Shown: positions 15,870 through 24,135 of the stretch, piece by piece | Position numbering within the stretch: the stretch's first letter is position 1 | How the letters are laid out: the number at the start of each line of letters is the position of its first letter | NCBI GenBank assembly: GCA_035302405.1 | Contig: DATGSR010000115.1 | Coordinates: 1-64,000, forward strand | Reading direction: 5' to 3' | From: CALKWS01 sp035302405 | GTDB taxonomy: Bacteria; Actinomycetota; Actinomycetes; Actinomycetales; Beutenbergiaceae | DNA length: 64,000 bases | Notes under the pieces: model-generated | The model's database searches: none | Told to the model about the DNA's origin: nothing | The model's input: the letters and a program-made list of their open reading frames with translations, nothing else | Position numbers and translations under genes: made by a program

Positions 15870-16903
15870 GGTATCCGTGCTTCCAATTGGGCCAGTTGGT
15901 CCCCCAGTTCCACCGCCGCTGACGCCGAACGGATGCCCGCTTCGGTGGCAGGAAAGTCCAGCACCAGGTACCGGCCCTCGGCCACCGCGGGCAGCGCGGC
16001 CATCGCGGGGACCGACTCCAGCACCGAGATCTTGTGCTCAGCGGTGTTCCAGTCCGAGTCCACCAACACGATGACATCGGGTTCGGCGTCGGCGACGGCT
16101 TCCCATGACATCGATGCCCACGTGTCGTCGACGTCGGCCGCGATATTGGTCAGGCCCACGGTCTGCATGAGCAACTCAGGTGCCCCGATCCCGGCCCCCA
16201 CGAACGGGGTGTCGGAGCCCGAGGAGTACCACAACGCGCGCAGTTCCCGCTCGGAGACCACCACATCCTCCAACAGTTCGGCTTGCTCGGCGACCAGATC
16301 CGCGGCCTGCTGCGGGGCGCCGAAGACGTCCCCGGCCTCGGTGATCTGGTCCGCGATGTGCTCGAACGTCAGCGGATCGGGCATATACCCCTCGCCCTGA
16401 CAGGCCGGCGGCGCCACGTACGTGGCGATCCCCAACTCGTGCAGCGAGTCCCGTGAACCCAGGCCCTCGTCGGTGAATGTCGATTCCCAGCCGGCGAAGA
16501 TCAGGTCCGGCTCGGTGCCCAACACCACCTCGGTCGACGGGTCCCGCTCGGCCAGTTCGGGCACCTGGGCGGCGTCCGCCGCGAACTCCTCCGGTACCGG
16601 CCCGTCCAGAAAGGCATGGCCGACGACGTGCTGCCCCATCCCGAGGGCCAACAGCAGTTCGAAGGTGGTCGATTTGATCGTCACCACCCGCTCCGGTCGG
16701 GCCGGAACGGTGACCTCGGTGCCGCAGTTGTCCACGCTCACCGGATAGGCGTTGGCGCCAGCGGCGACGGTGTCATCGGGTGGAGATGTTTGGTCTGCGC
16801 TCGCTTGTCCCGGGTCACCGGAGTTAGTGCAGGCGGCAAGGAGGAGGGCGCCGATGGCACCCATCGTGGGCACGGCGGCGCGGCGCAGGGATACAGGGTT
16901 CAC
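15866..16903 (-). CDS. Proposed F420-0 ABC importer, substrate-binding lipoprotein
   Basis: A 345-residue class III solute-binding lipoprotein. The signal peptide ends in a lipobox, GALLLAAC, with the lipidated Cys at residue 25. The mature protein has the CGTEVTVPARPERVVTIKST start of the cluster, GHAFLDGPVPEEF, YVAPPACQGEGYMPDPLTF, ALWYSSGSDTPFVGAGIGAPE, and VDDTWASMSWEAVADAEPDVIVL. These fit my memory of the proteins named putative F420-0 ABC transporter substrate-binding protein (TIGR03868 class) better than haem or ferric-siderophore binders. GTG 16903 is preceded by GGAGAG. Ligand identity is an inference from the family and the neighbouring F420 genes. Confidence 0.76.
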   Translation of the reverse strand: MNPVSLRRAAVPTMGAIGALLLAACTNSGDPGQASADQTSPPDDTVAAGANAYPVSVDNCGTEVTVPARPERVVTIKSTTFELLLALGMGQHVVGHAFLDGPVPEEFAADAAQVPELAERDPSTEVVLGTEPDLIFAGWESTFTDEGLGSRDSLHELGIATYVAPPACQGEGYMPDPLTFEHIADQITEAGDVFGAPQQAADLVAEQAELLEDVVVSERELRALWYSSGSDTPFVGAGIGAPELLMQTVGLTNIAADVDDTWASMSWEAVADAEPDVIVLVDSDWNTAEHKISVLESVPAMAALPAVAEGRYLVLDFPATEAGIRSASAAVELGDQLAQLEARIP

Positions 16904-16954
16904 AGGCTCTCCGGGATGGTTCGTTCCACAGGGCCAGAGCCGGGCCCGGACATC

Positions 16955-16973
16955 CGGACCAGACCGGTCCGGG
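16955..16973. promoter_or_regulatory. Inverted repeat in the divergent promoter of the F420-0 importer and SDR
   Basis: CCGGACC (16955-16961), a 5-nt spacer, and GGTCCGG (16967-16973) form a perfect 7-bp inverted repeat about 52 bases upstream of the importer start and 79 upstream of the SDR. It could be an operator or an RNA hairpin in the importer leader. Confidence 0.4.
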
Positions 16974-17039
16974 GTGACCGAGGCAAAACCGCCCCGGTGT
17001 CCTTTCCGCCCCAGCCTACGCCACGGCGGCGCGGCCTGG

Positions 17040-17051
17040 CACGATGCGGGT
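17040..17051 (+). promoter_or_regulatory. Possible leaderless -10 of the SDR gene
   Basis: CACGAT at 17040-17045 ends 6 nt before ATG 17052. It is a weaker hexamer than the TANNNT cases but has the same spacing. Confidence 0.3.
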
Positions 17052-17810
17052 ATGGACGCAGCAGATGTGACGGGCAAGCGGATCGTGGTGACAGGCGCCT
17101 CCAGTGGGATCGGTGCCGCCACGGTGGGGTTACTGAGTGATCAGGGCGCGGACGTGATCGCGGTGGCCCGCCGGGAGGACCGGCTCCGGGAGGTCGCCGA
17201 ATCGACCGGGGCCGATGCGGTGGTGGCGGACCTGGCCACCGCCGAGGGTGTATCCCGGTTGGCCGAGCACGTCACGGGATCGGGCGGGGTGGATGTGCTG
17301 GTGAACAACGCGGGCGGGGCTCGGGGTGCCGACTCGATCGAGGACGGTGAGGTCACCGACTGGGAGGAGATGTACCAGATCAACGTGCTCACCACCTTGC
17401 GCACCACCCAGGCGCTCCTACCGGCGTTGCGCCAGGGGGCCGGCGGGGACATCGTCGTCGTCACCTCCACCGCCGCGCATGACACTTACCCGGGCGGCGG
17501 TGGTTACGTGGCCGCCAAGCACGCCGAACGCGTGATCGCCTCCACACTGCGCCTGGAGCTGGTGGGCGAACCGATCCGGGTGATCGAGATCGCGCCGGGC
17601 ATGGTCAAGACCGAGGAGTTCGCCTTGCGCCGCCTCGGCGATGCGGCAGCGGCCGAGCAGGTCTACGCCGGTGTGGCCGAGCCGCTGGTGGCCGAGGATG
17701 TCGCTGAGGCGATCCGCTGGACCGTGGGCCTGCCGCGGCACGTCAACATCGACTCGCTGGTGATGCGACCGGTGGCACAGGCCTCCAACACGGTGGTGGA
17801 CCGCCGCTGA
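17052..17810 (+). CDS. Short-chain dehydrogenase/reductase
   Basis: A 252-residue classical SDR using NAD(P)(H). The dinucleotide motif is VVTGASSGIGAATVGLL near residue 13, NNAG is in DVLVNNAGGARGADS near 83, catalytic Ser is in VVTSTAAHDTYPGGGGYVAAK, with YxxxK as YVAAK near 153, and the C-terminal IRVIEIAPGMVKTEEF is near 178. The family closest in feel is the YdfG/serine 3-dehydrogenase-like cytosolic SDRs that oxidise small hydroxy acids. It diverges from the F420-0 importer and shares its promoter region, but no F420 link is implied by the sequence. The start is set by ATG 17052. Confidence 0.87.
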   Translation: MDAADVTGKRIVVTGASSGIGAATVGLLSDQGADVIAVARREDRLREVAESTGADAVVADLATAEGVSRLAEHVTGSGGVDVLVNNAGGARGADSIEDGEVTDWEEMYQINVLTTLRTTQALLPALRQGAGGDIVVVTSTAAHDTYPGGGGYVAAKHAERVIASTLRLELVGEPIRVIEIAPGMVKTEEFALRRLGDAAAAEQVYAGVAEPLVAEDVAEAIRWTVGLPRHVNIDSLVMRPVAQASNTVVDRR

Positions 17811-18085
17811 TCGCCTGTGGGGGAGTGGGCCGGGAAGTAGCCGGCCTCGGGCGGCGCATCTCGGAGTTGGACAGGTGCGCATCACCCGGCGCCCTGGGCG
17901 GGCGCGCCAGAACCATGGGCCGTCGCACAACCCACACTGCGGACCCATCACCACTGTGAGCCGGAGCACAACGGGCACAGTGGGCGGGCGCACCTCTCGG
18001 AGGTAGGTAGCCTTCACGTGGGGCCGAAGCGCCGGCCCGTCCTGTTCGACCGCACTTGCTCCTGCCCGAACCGAAAGGCTCGCCC

Positions 18086-21000
18086 GTGATCGCGTTCGCC
18101 CGCTTCAGCCTCCGGAACCGCGCCCTGGTGGCGCTCGCGACGATCATCGCCGTGGTCGGGGGCGTGTGGTCAGCAGCCACCCTGAAGCAGGAGTTGATCC
18201 CGGACTTCGAAGTACCGGTGGTGGTAGTGGTCACCACCTATCCCGGCGCCTCCCCAGAGGTGGTGGACGAGCAAGTCACCGAGCCGATCAGCCAGGCCGC
18301 CGGTGCGGTGGAGGGACTGGAGCGCACCACGGCGACTTCCAACCAGAACGTGTCGAACGTGATGTTGGAGTTGACCTACGGCACCGAAGCCGCCAGCGCC
18401 CAGCAACAGATGGAGTCGGCGCTGTCACGTGTCTCGTTGCCATCGGCGGCCGACCCTCAGGTGATCGTGGGCAGTTTCGATGACCTGCCGGTGGTGCAGT
18501 TGGCGGTAGCCGCCGACGGCGACGCCGACTCGATCGCGCAGACGTTGCGCGATCAAGTGGTCCCGGAGTTGGAAGGGCTCGACGGCGTCCGGGACGTGAG
18601 TCTCTCCGGGATCGTCGATGAGGTGGTCACCATCCAGGTGGACCCGGAGGACTTGGCCGCCGAGGGCGTCTCGCCCGAACTGATCATGGCCACCCTGGAG
18701 CAGAACGGGGTAGTGATCCCCGCGGGCACACTCGCCGCCGAGGGCCAATCGCTCAGCGTGCAGGTGGGCCAGAACCTCAACACCGCCGAGGACCTGGCCG
18801 GGTTGCCGGTGCAGACGGCCACCGGGGAGACGATCAGCCTCGACGACGTCGCAGAGGTAACCCAGGAGCAGGACGAGGTCACCTCGTTCGCACGGACCAA
18901 CGGGCAACCCTCATTCGGTATCGCGGTGACCGCGACCCCGGAAGGCAACACGGTAGAGATCTCCGAACGGGTCCAGGACCTGCTGCCCGAACTGGAATTG
19001 ATGCTCGGCGAGGGTGCGCAGATCTCCGTAATCGTCGACCAAGCACCCTTCATCGAGCAGTCCGTGGAGGACCTGGCCGTCGAGGGCGTGCTCGGCCTGG
19101 TCTTCGCCGTCATCGTGATTCTGCTGTTCTTGCGGGCCTGGCGGCCCACTGCGGTAACAGCGGTGTCGATCCCGCTGTCCCTGCTGATCACGATCGTGGG
19201 CATCCACACCGTGGGATACACCCTGAACCTGCTCACGCTGGCGGCGCTCACCGTCTCGATCGGGCGGGTCGTGGACGACTCCATCGTGGTGATCGAGAAC
19301 ATCGAACGGCACCTGTCCTACGGCGGCAGCAAGGCACACGCTGTCCTGCAGGGTGTGCGGGAGGTGGCCGGCGCGATCACCTCGGCGACGATCGCCACCG
19401 CCGCGGTGTTCATCCCGATCGGGCTTGTGGGCGGGCTAGTGGGTGAACTGTTCCGCCCGTTCGCGTTCACCGCCGCCGCTGCGCTGATGGTCTCGCTGTT
19501 GGTGGCGCTCACGATCGTGCCAGTGCTGGCCTGGTGGTTCCTTCCCGTGGCCCAGGGCGAGGCGCCCACTGCGGCGCAGCAGGAGGAGATCCGGGCCAAG
19601 GAACGGCGAGGATGGCTGCAGCGCGGTTACCTGGCCACCCTGCGCACCGCGCTGGCCCGGCCCGCCGTCACGCTCCTCATCGCAGCCGGACTCCTGGGCG
19701 GCACGATCGCGCTGGTGCCCCAGATGGAGACCGAGTTCATCGGCGACACCGGCGAAAACACCCTGAGCATCACCCAGGCAATGCCGGCCGGCACCTCCCT
19801 GGAAGCCCGCGATGAGGCCGCAGCGCAGGTAGAGGACGTCCTCGCCGAGATCGACGAGGTGGAGACCTACCAGGTCACCGGCGGACAGGCCGAGGGGATC
19901 GCCGCGTTCTTCGGCGGCGGGCAGGATGCGATGTTCATGGTTGCCCTGGAACTGGACGCCGACGCCGTCGCGGTGGAGGACGAACTTCGCGACCGGCTCG
20001 CGGGTCTGGACGAGGACCACGGGGAGATCACGGTCAGTGCCGGTGAGGCGGCGCTGGCCGGCGGGTTGGAAGTCGTGGTGACCGCCACCGCCCAGGAGGA
20101 CCTCGAACACGCCGCCGAACAAGTGCGTGAGGCGGTGGAGAACGTCCCCGACACCACCGACGTGGCGAGCAACCTCGCAGAGGATCTGCCCACCGTCACC
20201 GTGACCGTGGACCGGGAGGAAGCGGCCGAAGCCGGCGTGAGCGAGGCGCAGATCGGCCAAACGGTGGCCTCCGCCCTCGGCGGCGTGCCGTCGGGTGAAC
20301 TCGTCACCGACACGGGCAACACCGAGATAGTCATGCAGATCGGTGATGTGCCGCTGACCATCGAGGACCTGCGTGACCTCCAAGTCGCCACCCTCGCTCC
20401 GGAACCCGCGGACATGCCCGGCGCCCCGGACGGTCTTCCGCCGGGTGCTCCGCTGCCCGGGGAGGGCGGCCAACTCCCCGAGGGCGCCCTGCCCGAGGAC
20501 CTGCCCGATGCGCAGGTGCCCGGCGCCCCGCTACCCGGCGACCTGCCCGAAGGCATGGACCCGGGTCAACTGCCCGAGCCCGAACCGGTACTACTCGGAG
20601 ACATCGCCGAGGTGGAGGAGGTGGCCCTGCCGGCCAGCATCACCCGCAGCGACGGGTTGCGCTCGGCGACCATCACCGCGGCGTCCACCGCCACCGACCT
20701 GGGCGCGCAGGGCGTGGAGTTGCAGAACGCTCTGGCGGACCTGGACCTGCCCGAGGGAGTCGATGCCACCATCGGCGGAGTGATGGCCGACCAGGAGGAC
20801 GCCTTTTCCAGCCTGGGGATCGCGCTGCTGCTATCGGTCGCCATCGTCTACCTGGTGATGGTGGGCACCTTCAGGTCACTCATCCAGCCGCTGATCCTCA
20901 TGATCTCGGTACCGTTCGCGGCCACCGGCTCGATCGGACTGCTATTGATCACCGGCACCCCCCTTGGTGTAGCCGGGCTGGTCGGGGCGTTGATGCTGGT

Positions 21001-21520
21001 GGGCGTGGTGGTCACCAACGCGATCGTGCTGATCGACCTGATCAACCAGTACCGGCGCAACGGTATGGCGTTGGGTGAAGCGATCGAGGAAGGTGCCCGC
21101 CACCGGTTGCGGCCGATCCTGATGACCGCGTTCGCCGCGATGGGGGCGCTCACGCCAATGGCGCTGGGCATCACCGGCGGCGGTGCGTTCATCTCCCGGC
21201 CGTTGGCGCTGGTGGTGATCGGCGGGCTGTTCACCTCCACCATCCTGACGCTCATCCTGGTGCCAGTGCTGTACCGGGTGGTGGAGTCCCGTCGGCGTGG
21301 CCCCGCGCCCGGTGACGACGAGTTCGAGCGGATCGGTGCCACCGCCGCAACCGCTCCGGCGTCCCAGGTATTGGGCGACCATGACCACACCACCCAGTAC
21401 CCCCGCGCCGCGGCCCCCGACGACTCGCATCCGGCCAGCCACCCCTCGGCGCAGGATGAGACGGCGGACAGCGGCCCCGAGAAGAACACCCGCCGGCGCG
21501 GGTTGTGGCGCCGCCGCTAG
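18086..21520 (+). CDS. RND-family efflux transporter (AcrB/HAE-like)
   Basis: A 1144-residue inner-membrane RND pump with the usual twofold repeat: TM1 in FSLRNRALVALATIIAVVGGVW at the N-terminus, a large extracytoplasmic loop, the six-helix block from about residue 335 containing VGYTLNLLTLAALTVSIGRVVDDSIVVIENIER (the conserved TM4 acidic residues), then the second half ending in VVTNAIVLIDLINQYRR and GARHRLRPILMTAFA. A Pro/Gly/Leu-rich insert occupies about residues 771-838 in the second extracytoplasmic loop, and the C-terminus is a hydrophilic roughly 80-residue tail. GTG 18086 follows GAAAGG. No periplasmic adaptor or outer-membrane partner is nearby, as usual in Gram-positives. Substrate unknown. 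Confidence 0.9.
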   Translation: MIAFARFSLRNRALVALATIIAVVGGVWSAATLKQELIPDFEVPVVVVVTTYPGASPEVVDEQVTEPISQAAGAVEGLERTTATSNQNVSNVMLELTYGTEAASAQQQMESALSRVSLPSAADPQVIVGSFDDLPVVQLAVAADGDADSIAQTLRDQVVPELEGLDGVRDVSLSGIVDEVVTIQVDPEDLAAEGVSPELIMATLEQNGVVIPAGTLAAEGQSLSVQVGQNLNTAEDLAGLPVQTATGETISLDDVAEVTQEQDEVTSFARTNGQPSFGIAVTATPEGNTVEISERVQDLLPELELMLGEGAQISVIVDQAPFIEQSVEDLAVEGVLGLVFAVIVILLFLRAWRPTAVTAVSIPLSLLITIVGIHTVGYTLNLLTLAALTVSIGRVVDDSIVVIENIERHLSYGGSKAHAVLQGVREVAGAITSATIATAAVFIPIGLVGGLVGELFRPFAFTAAAALMVSLLVALTIVPVLAWWFLPVAQGEAPTAAQQEEIRAKERRGWLQRGYLATLRTALARPAVTLLIAAGLLGGTIALVPQMETEFIGDTGENTLSITQAMPAGTSLEARDEAAAQVEDVLAEIDEVETYQVTGGQAEGIAAFFGGGQDAMFMVALELDADAVAVEDELRDRLAGLDEDHGEITVSAGEAALAGGLEVVVTATAQEDLEHAAEQVREAVENVPDTTDVASNLAEDLPTVTVTVDREEAAEAGVSEAQIGQTVASALGGVPSGELVTDTGNTEIVMQIGDVPLTIEDLRDLQVATLAPEPADMPGAPDGLPPGAPLPGEGGQLPEGALPEDLPDAQVPGAPLPGDLPEGMDPGQLPEPEPVLLGDIAEVEEVALPASITRSDGLRSATITAASTATDLGAQGVELQNALADLDLPEGVDATIGGVMADQEDAFSSLGIALLLSVAIVYLVMVGTFRSLIQPLILMISVPFAATGSIGLLLITGTPLGVAGLVGALMLVGVVVTNAIVLIDLINQYRRNGMALGEAIEEGARHRLRPILMTAFAAMGALTPMALGITGGGAFISRPLALVVIGGLFTSTILTLILVPVLYRVVESRRRGPAPGDDEFERIGATAATAPASQVLGDHDHTTQYPRAAAPDDSHPASHPSAQDETADSGPEKNTRRRGLWRRR

Positions 21521-21617
21521 CAACGGCCGTACGCCCTGAACGGCCCATGCGGTGCGCGCCCCGGCACTACCGCCATCGGACGACGGCAGCCTCTGCCCGA
21601 CGCCACGACACCCATGC

Positions 21618-21639
21618 CGCCGCGCGCCGGCGCGCGGCG
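21618..21639. terminator. Perfect 22-bp GC palindrome after the RND gene
   Basis: A 22-bp perfect palindrome centred at 21628/21629, made of alternating CG/GC steps. It lies about 100 nt downstream of the RND gene and 57 upstream of the NYN gene. It has no T-tract, so termination is only suggested. Confidence 0.35.
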
Positions 21640-21683
21640 CAGGCCTGAAACTCGTGCGGTCGTGGGGTTGGGGAGCGGGGCAA

Positions 21684-21695
21684 TAGTGTGAAGCC
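21684..21695 (+). promoter_or_regulatory. Leaderless -10 element of the NYN-domain gene
   Basis: TAGTGT at 21684-21689 fits TANNNT and ends 6 nt before ATG 21696, with no ribosome site. Confidence 0.45.
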
Positions 21696-22796
21696 ATGAA
21701 TTCCGATGAACGGCTGGCCGTTTTCCTCGACTATGAGAACCTCGCGATCGGTGTGCGTGACCTGGGTGGTGAGGCCTTCACGTTCCGACCGATCGCCGAT
21801 GCCCTTGCCGCCCGCGGCCGAGTGGTGGTGCGTCGGGCGTACGCGGATTGGTCCTTCTTCGATGAGGACCGCCACGACCTGACGCGCGAACACATCGAAC
21901 TGATCGAGATGCCCCAGCACCAAGGGGCGTCGCGCAAGAACGCCGCGGACATCAAAATGGTGGTCGACGCGGTGGAGATGGCATTCGAACGCGATTACAT
22001 CTCCACGTTCGTGATCTGCACCGGAGACAGCGACTTCTCCCCGCTGGTGCACAAACTGCGAGAAATGAACAAGCAGGTGATCGGCATCGGGGTGGCCAAT
22101 TCCACTTCCAAGTTGCTGCCTTCCGCCTGTGATGAGTTCCTCTTCTACGACCGACTGGAAGGTGTGGACCTCTCCAGTGCACGGGCCGCCCGCCGCGGGC
22201 GGCAGGAGCCGGCCAGGACGCAACCCGCAGGGAACGCGGAGCCCAGCGGGGTCGCTGAAACTCCCGAGCCCGGTGACGTCGAAGCACCGGAGGCAGTGTC
22301 AGGCGCCGATGCGGCAGACCAGGGCGATCCGTCACTGGCGGTGCTGGTCGCCCAGACGTTGGCGGACCTGAGTTCCTCCAGCGGGGCGGTGACTGCCTCG
22401 GTGCTCAAGCGCACCTTGCTACGAAAAGACCCCACGTTCAGTGAATCGGATTACGGGTTCCGCACCTTCGGGGAGTGTTTGCGCCATTTGGAAGGCCGCG
22501 GGTTGGTGGAGATCTCCCCGGGCCCGGCGGCGGGGGATCCGGAGGTGTCACTGCCCGAGCGCGGCGAGCGGGAAGTGTCCTTCGCCCTCCTGGCCTCCGT
22601 GGTGAAGCAAGCCGGAGAACCGGTGCCGTTGTCCGGCTTGAAGGACCGGATGCGTAAGGAACGGGCCGAGTTCTCGGAGAAGACGCTGGGTTACCGCAAC
22701 TTCCTGCAGTTCGTCCGCGCTGCTTCGGCTGCGTCCTTTGTTGACCTGCGGTGGGATCAGCACTCGGAGGACTACCTCCTCACCGCCTCTGCTTAA
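21696..22796 (+). CDS. NYN-domain putative RNase with two OST-HTH/LOTUS domains
   Basis: A 366-residue protein. Residues 5-160 are a NYN (PIN-like) nuclease domain: LAVFLDYENLAIGVRDL with the first acidic residues, KNAADIKMVVDAVEMAF near 90, and FVICTGDSDFSPLVHKLREMNKQVIGIG near 108, which together give the conserved Asp set. A roughly 60-residue low-complexity linker follows, then two OST-HTH/LOTUS-like winged helices at about 215-275 (FRTFGECLRHLEGRGLVEI) and 290-360 (YRNFLQFVRAASAASFVDL). LOTUS domains bind RNA, including G-quadruplex-type RNA in eukaryotes. The likely role is RNA processing or decay. Target unknown. Confidence 0.87.
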   Translation: MNSDERLAVFLDYENLAIGVRDLGGEAFTFRPIADALAARGRVVVRRAYADWSFFDEDRHDLTREHIELIEMPQHQGASRKNAADIKMVVDAVEMAFERDYISTFVICTGDSDFSPLVHKLREMNKQVIGIGVANSTSKLLPSACDEFLFYDRLEGVDLSSARAARRGRQEPARTQPAGNAEPSGVAETPEPGDVEAPEAVSGADAADQGDPSLAVLVAQTLADLSSSSGAVTASVLKRTLLRKDPTFSESDYGFRTFGECLRHLEGRGLVEISPGPAAGDPEVSLPERGEREVSFALLASVVKQAGEPVPLSGLKDRMRKERAEFSEKTLGYRNFLQFVRAASAASFVDLRWDQHSEDYLLTASA

Positions 22797-22808
22797 CTGC
22801 GCCCCCGA

Positions 22809-22883
22809 GCGCGTGGATAGCCCCTGGGCGCATGGGTAGCCCTCGCGGTGAGTGGCCCACCGGAGCCCGTGGGTATACTCGCC
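22809..22883. repeat. Four-unit roughly 19-bp intergenic tandem repeat
   Basis: Units: 22809-22827, 22828-22846, 22847-22864 and 22865-22883. Units 1, 2 and 4 share the pattern GC(G/C)C(G/A)TGG(A/G)TA. Unit 3 is more diverged. It starts 12 nt after the NYN stop, and the last unit contains the TATACT hexamer. Confidence 0.6.
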
Positions 22884-22933
22884 GCACGGAGATACGCAAA
22901 GCGCGCATTACATAAATAGGTGATCCACGTCAC

Positions 22934-22952
22934 ATAGGTTAGGCTAACCTAT
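22934..22952. promoter_or_regulatory. DtxR/IdeR iron box
   Basis: A perfect 19-bp palindrome, ATAGGTTAGGCTAACCTAT, matching the DtxR/IdeR consensus TTAGGTTAGGCTAACCTAA at nearly every position. It overlaps a possible -10 (TAGGTT at 22935-22940) and lies 155 bases upstream of the siderophore importer. Repression by iron-loaded DtxR is strongly implied. Confidence 0.93.
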
Positions 22953-23106
22953 GTTGGCTTGCTAGCCTCAGGGTGAGTCGACTTCCGGAGGGTTCCGGAG
23001 CCGGCGATTGTTCAGTGCGCCTCGGTCGTGAAGGAGTCGGGTTGGCTATCCATGCCTCTTGCCCCTCGGGCCGTCGCCGCACCACCCAACGAGGTATGGA
23101 GACCAC

Positions 23107-24099
23107 GTGACCGTGACGCATCGCCGCTGGAGCGGCGCAATCTGCGCAGCCGCCGCCGCGACCCTGCTGGTATCGGCCTGTTCAGGAGCAGCGGGAGATA
23201 CCCAGGCTGACGCCGAGGAACAAGGTTCCGCCGATGCCGATACCGTGACCATCACGGACAACCACGGAACCCACGAGGTGCCGGTCAATCCCGAAAGGGT
23301 CGTGGCGCTGGACAACCTCACCGCCCAGACCCTTGCAGACTGGGACGTGGACCTCGTAGCCGCGCCACAACAGTTGTTCCGACTGTGGCCCGAGTACGCC
23401 GAGAACCCCGATGTGCTGGACGTGGGCAGCCACCGCGAGCCGGACCTGGAGCAGATCGTGGCCGCAGATGCGGACCTGATCATCACCGGCGGGCGGTTCG
23501 GCGCATACTACGAGGAACTACGCGAACTCAACCCGAACGTGATCGACCTGTCGGTGCGCGAGGGCGAGGACCACTCCGAGGAACTCAAGCGGCAGACCGA
23601 GGTGCTCGGGCAGATCTTCGACCGTACCGATGAGGCCGAGGAACTAATCGCCGAGTTCGACCAAGCGGTCGCCGATGCGGCGCAGGCCTACAACGGCGAG
23701 GACACCGTGGTGGGCCTACTCACCTCCGGCGGGCAGATCCTGTACGCCGCCCCCGGCGACGGGCGCAGCGTCGGGGTGCTCTTCCCCGCCCTGGGTCTGA
23801 AGCCCGGGGTGGAAGTGGAAGCCGAGGACACCTCCCACGGCGATGACATCAGTGTGGAACTGATCGCCGACGCGAACCCCGACTGGCTGGTGGTGCTCGA
23901 CCGTGACGCCCTCTTCGATGAGGACGACTACGTCTCCGCACGCGAGTTGATCGCCGACTCCGAGGCGCTGCAACACGTCACCGCTGTGGAAGAGGACCAC
24001 ATCATCTACCTATCCGGGAACTTCTACCTCACTGAAGGGATCCAGGCCTACACCGAGTTGTACAACGACGTGGCCGAGGCATTTACCGCGGCCAACTGA
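23107..24099 (+). CDS. Iron-siderophore substrate-binding lipoprotein
   Basis: A 330-residue class III solute-binding lipoprotein. A lipobox, LLVSAC, places the lipidated Cys at residue 25. The mature protein carries VTITDNHGTHEVPVNPERVV, ALDNLTAQTLADWDV, and NPDVLDVGSHREPDLEQIVAADADLIITGGRF, typical of the YclQ/CeuE/FatB group that binds ferric catecholates or their fragments. GTG 23107 has GGAG at short spacing. It heads a four-gene operon (SBP, two permeases, ATPase) under a perfect iron box. Gene order matches yclQNOP/ceuEBCD-type importers. The siderophore cannot be told from sequence. Confidence 0.88.
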   Translation: MTVTHRRWSGAICAAAAATLLVSACSGAAGDTQADAEEQGSADADTVTITDNHGTHEVPVNPERVVALDNLTAQTLADWDVDLVAAPQQLFRLWPEYAENPDVLDVGSHREPDLEQIVAADADLIITGGRFGAYYEELRELNPNVIDLSVREGEDHSEELKRQTEVLGQIFDRTDEAEELIAEFDQAVADAAQAYNGEDTVVGLLTSGGQILYAAPGDGRSVGVLFPALGLKPGVEVEAEDTSHGDDISVELIADANPDWLVVLDRDALFDEDDYVSARELIADSEALQHVTAVEEDHIIYLSGNFYLTEGIQAYTELYNDVAEAFTAAN

Positions 24100-24135
24100 C
24101 CGGCAGCCGCCTGCTGCTGAACAAGCGAAGGATTC

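Larger units (their letters stand above)
22797..23106. other. Intergenic regulatory region upstream of the siderophore importer
   Basis: About 310 bases. It holds a four-unit 19-bp tandem repeat at 22809-22883, a TATACT hexamer at 22874-22879, an AT-rich stretch near 22908-22920, and the iron box at 22934-22952, all listed separately. No gene is supported before GTG 23107. Confidence 0.6.

Noticed and set aside
13966..16903. Haem or cobalamin importer as the primary call
   Set aside because: The FecCD/BtuC architecture allows it, but the SBP wording, tight GTGA coupling and neighbouring cofE, LLM and fgd genes fit the proposed F420-0 cassette better. No B12 riboswitch-like B12 box was recognised upstream.
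17811..18085. Possible further tandem array before the RND gene
   Set aside because: There are scattered similar phrases (GGCGCATCTCGGAG and GGCGCACCTCTCGGAG, GCACAAC twice), but no constant period could be defined by eye.
22874..22879. TATACT as the main promoter of the siderophore operon
   Set aside because: A good hexamer, but it is about 230 nt upstream of the gene and upstream of the iron box, so a -10 overlapping the box is the better candidate.
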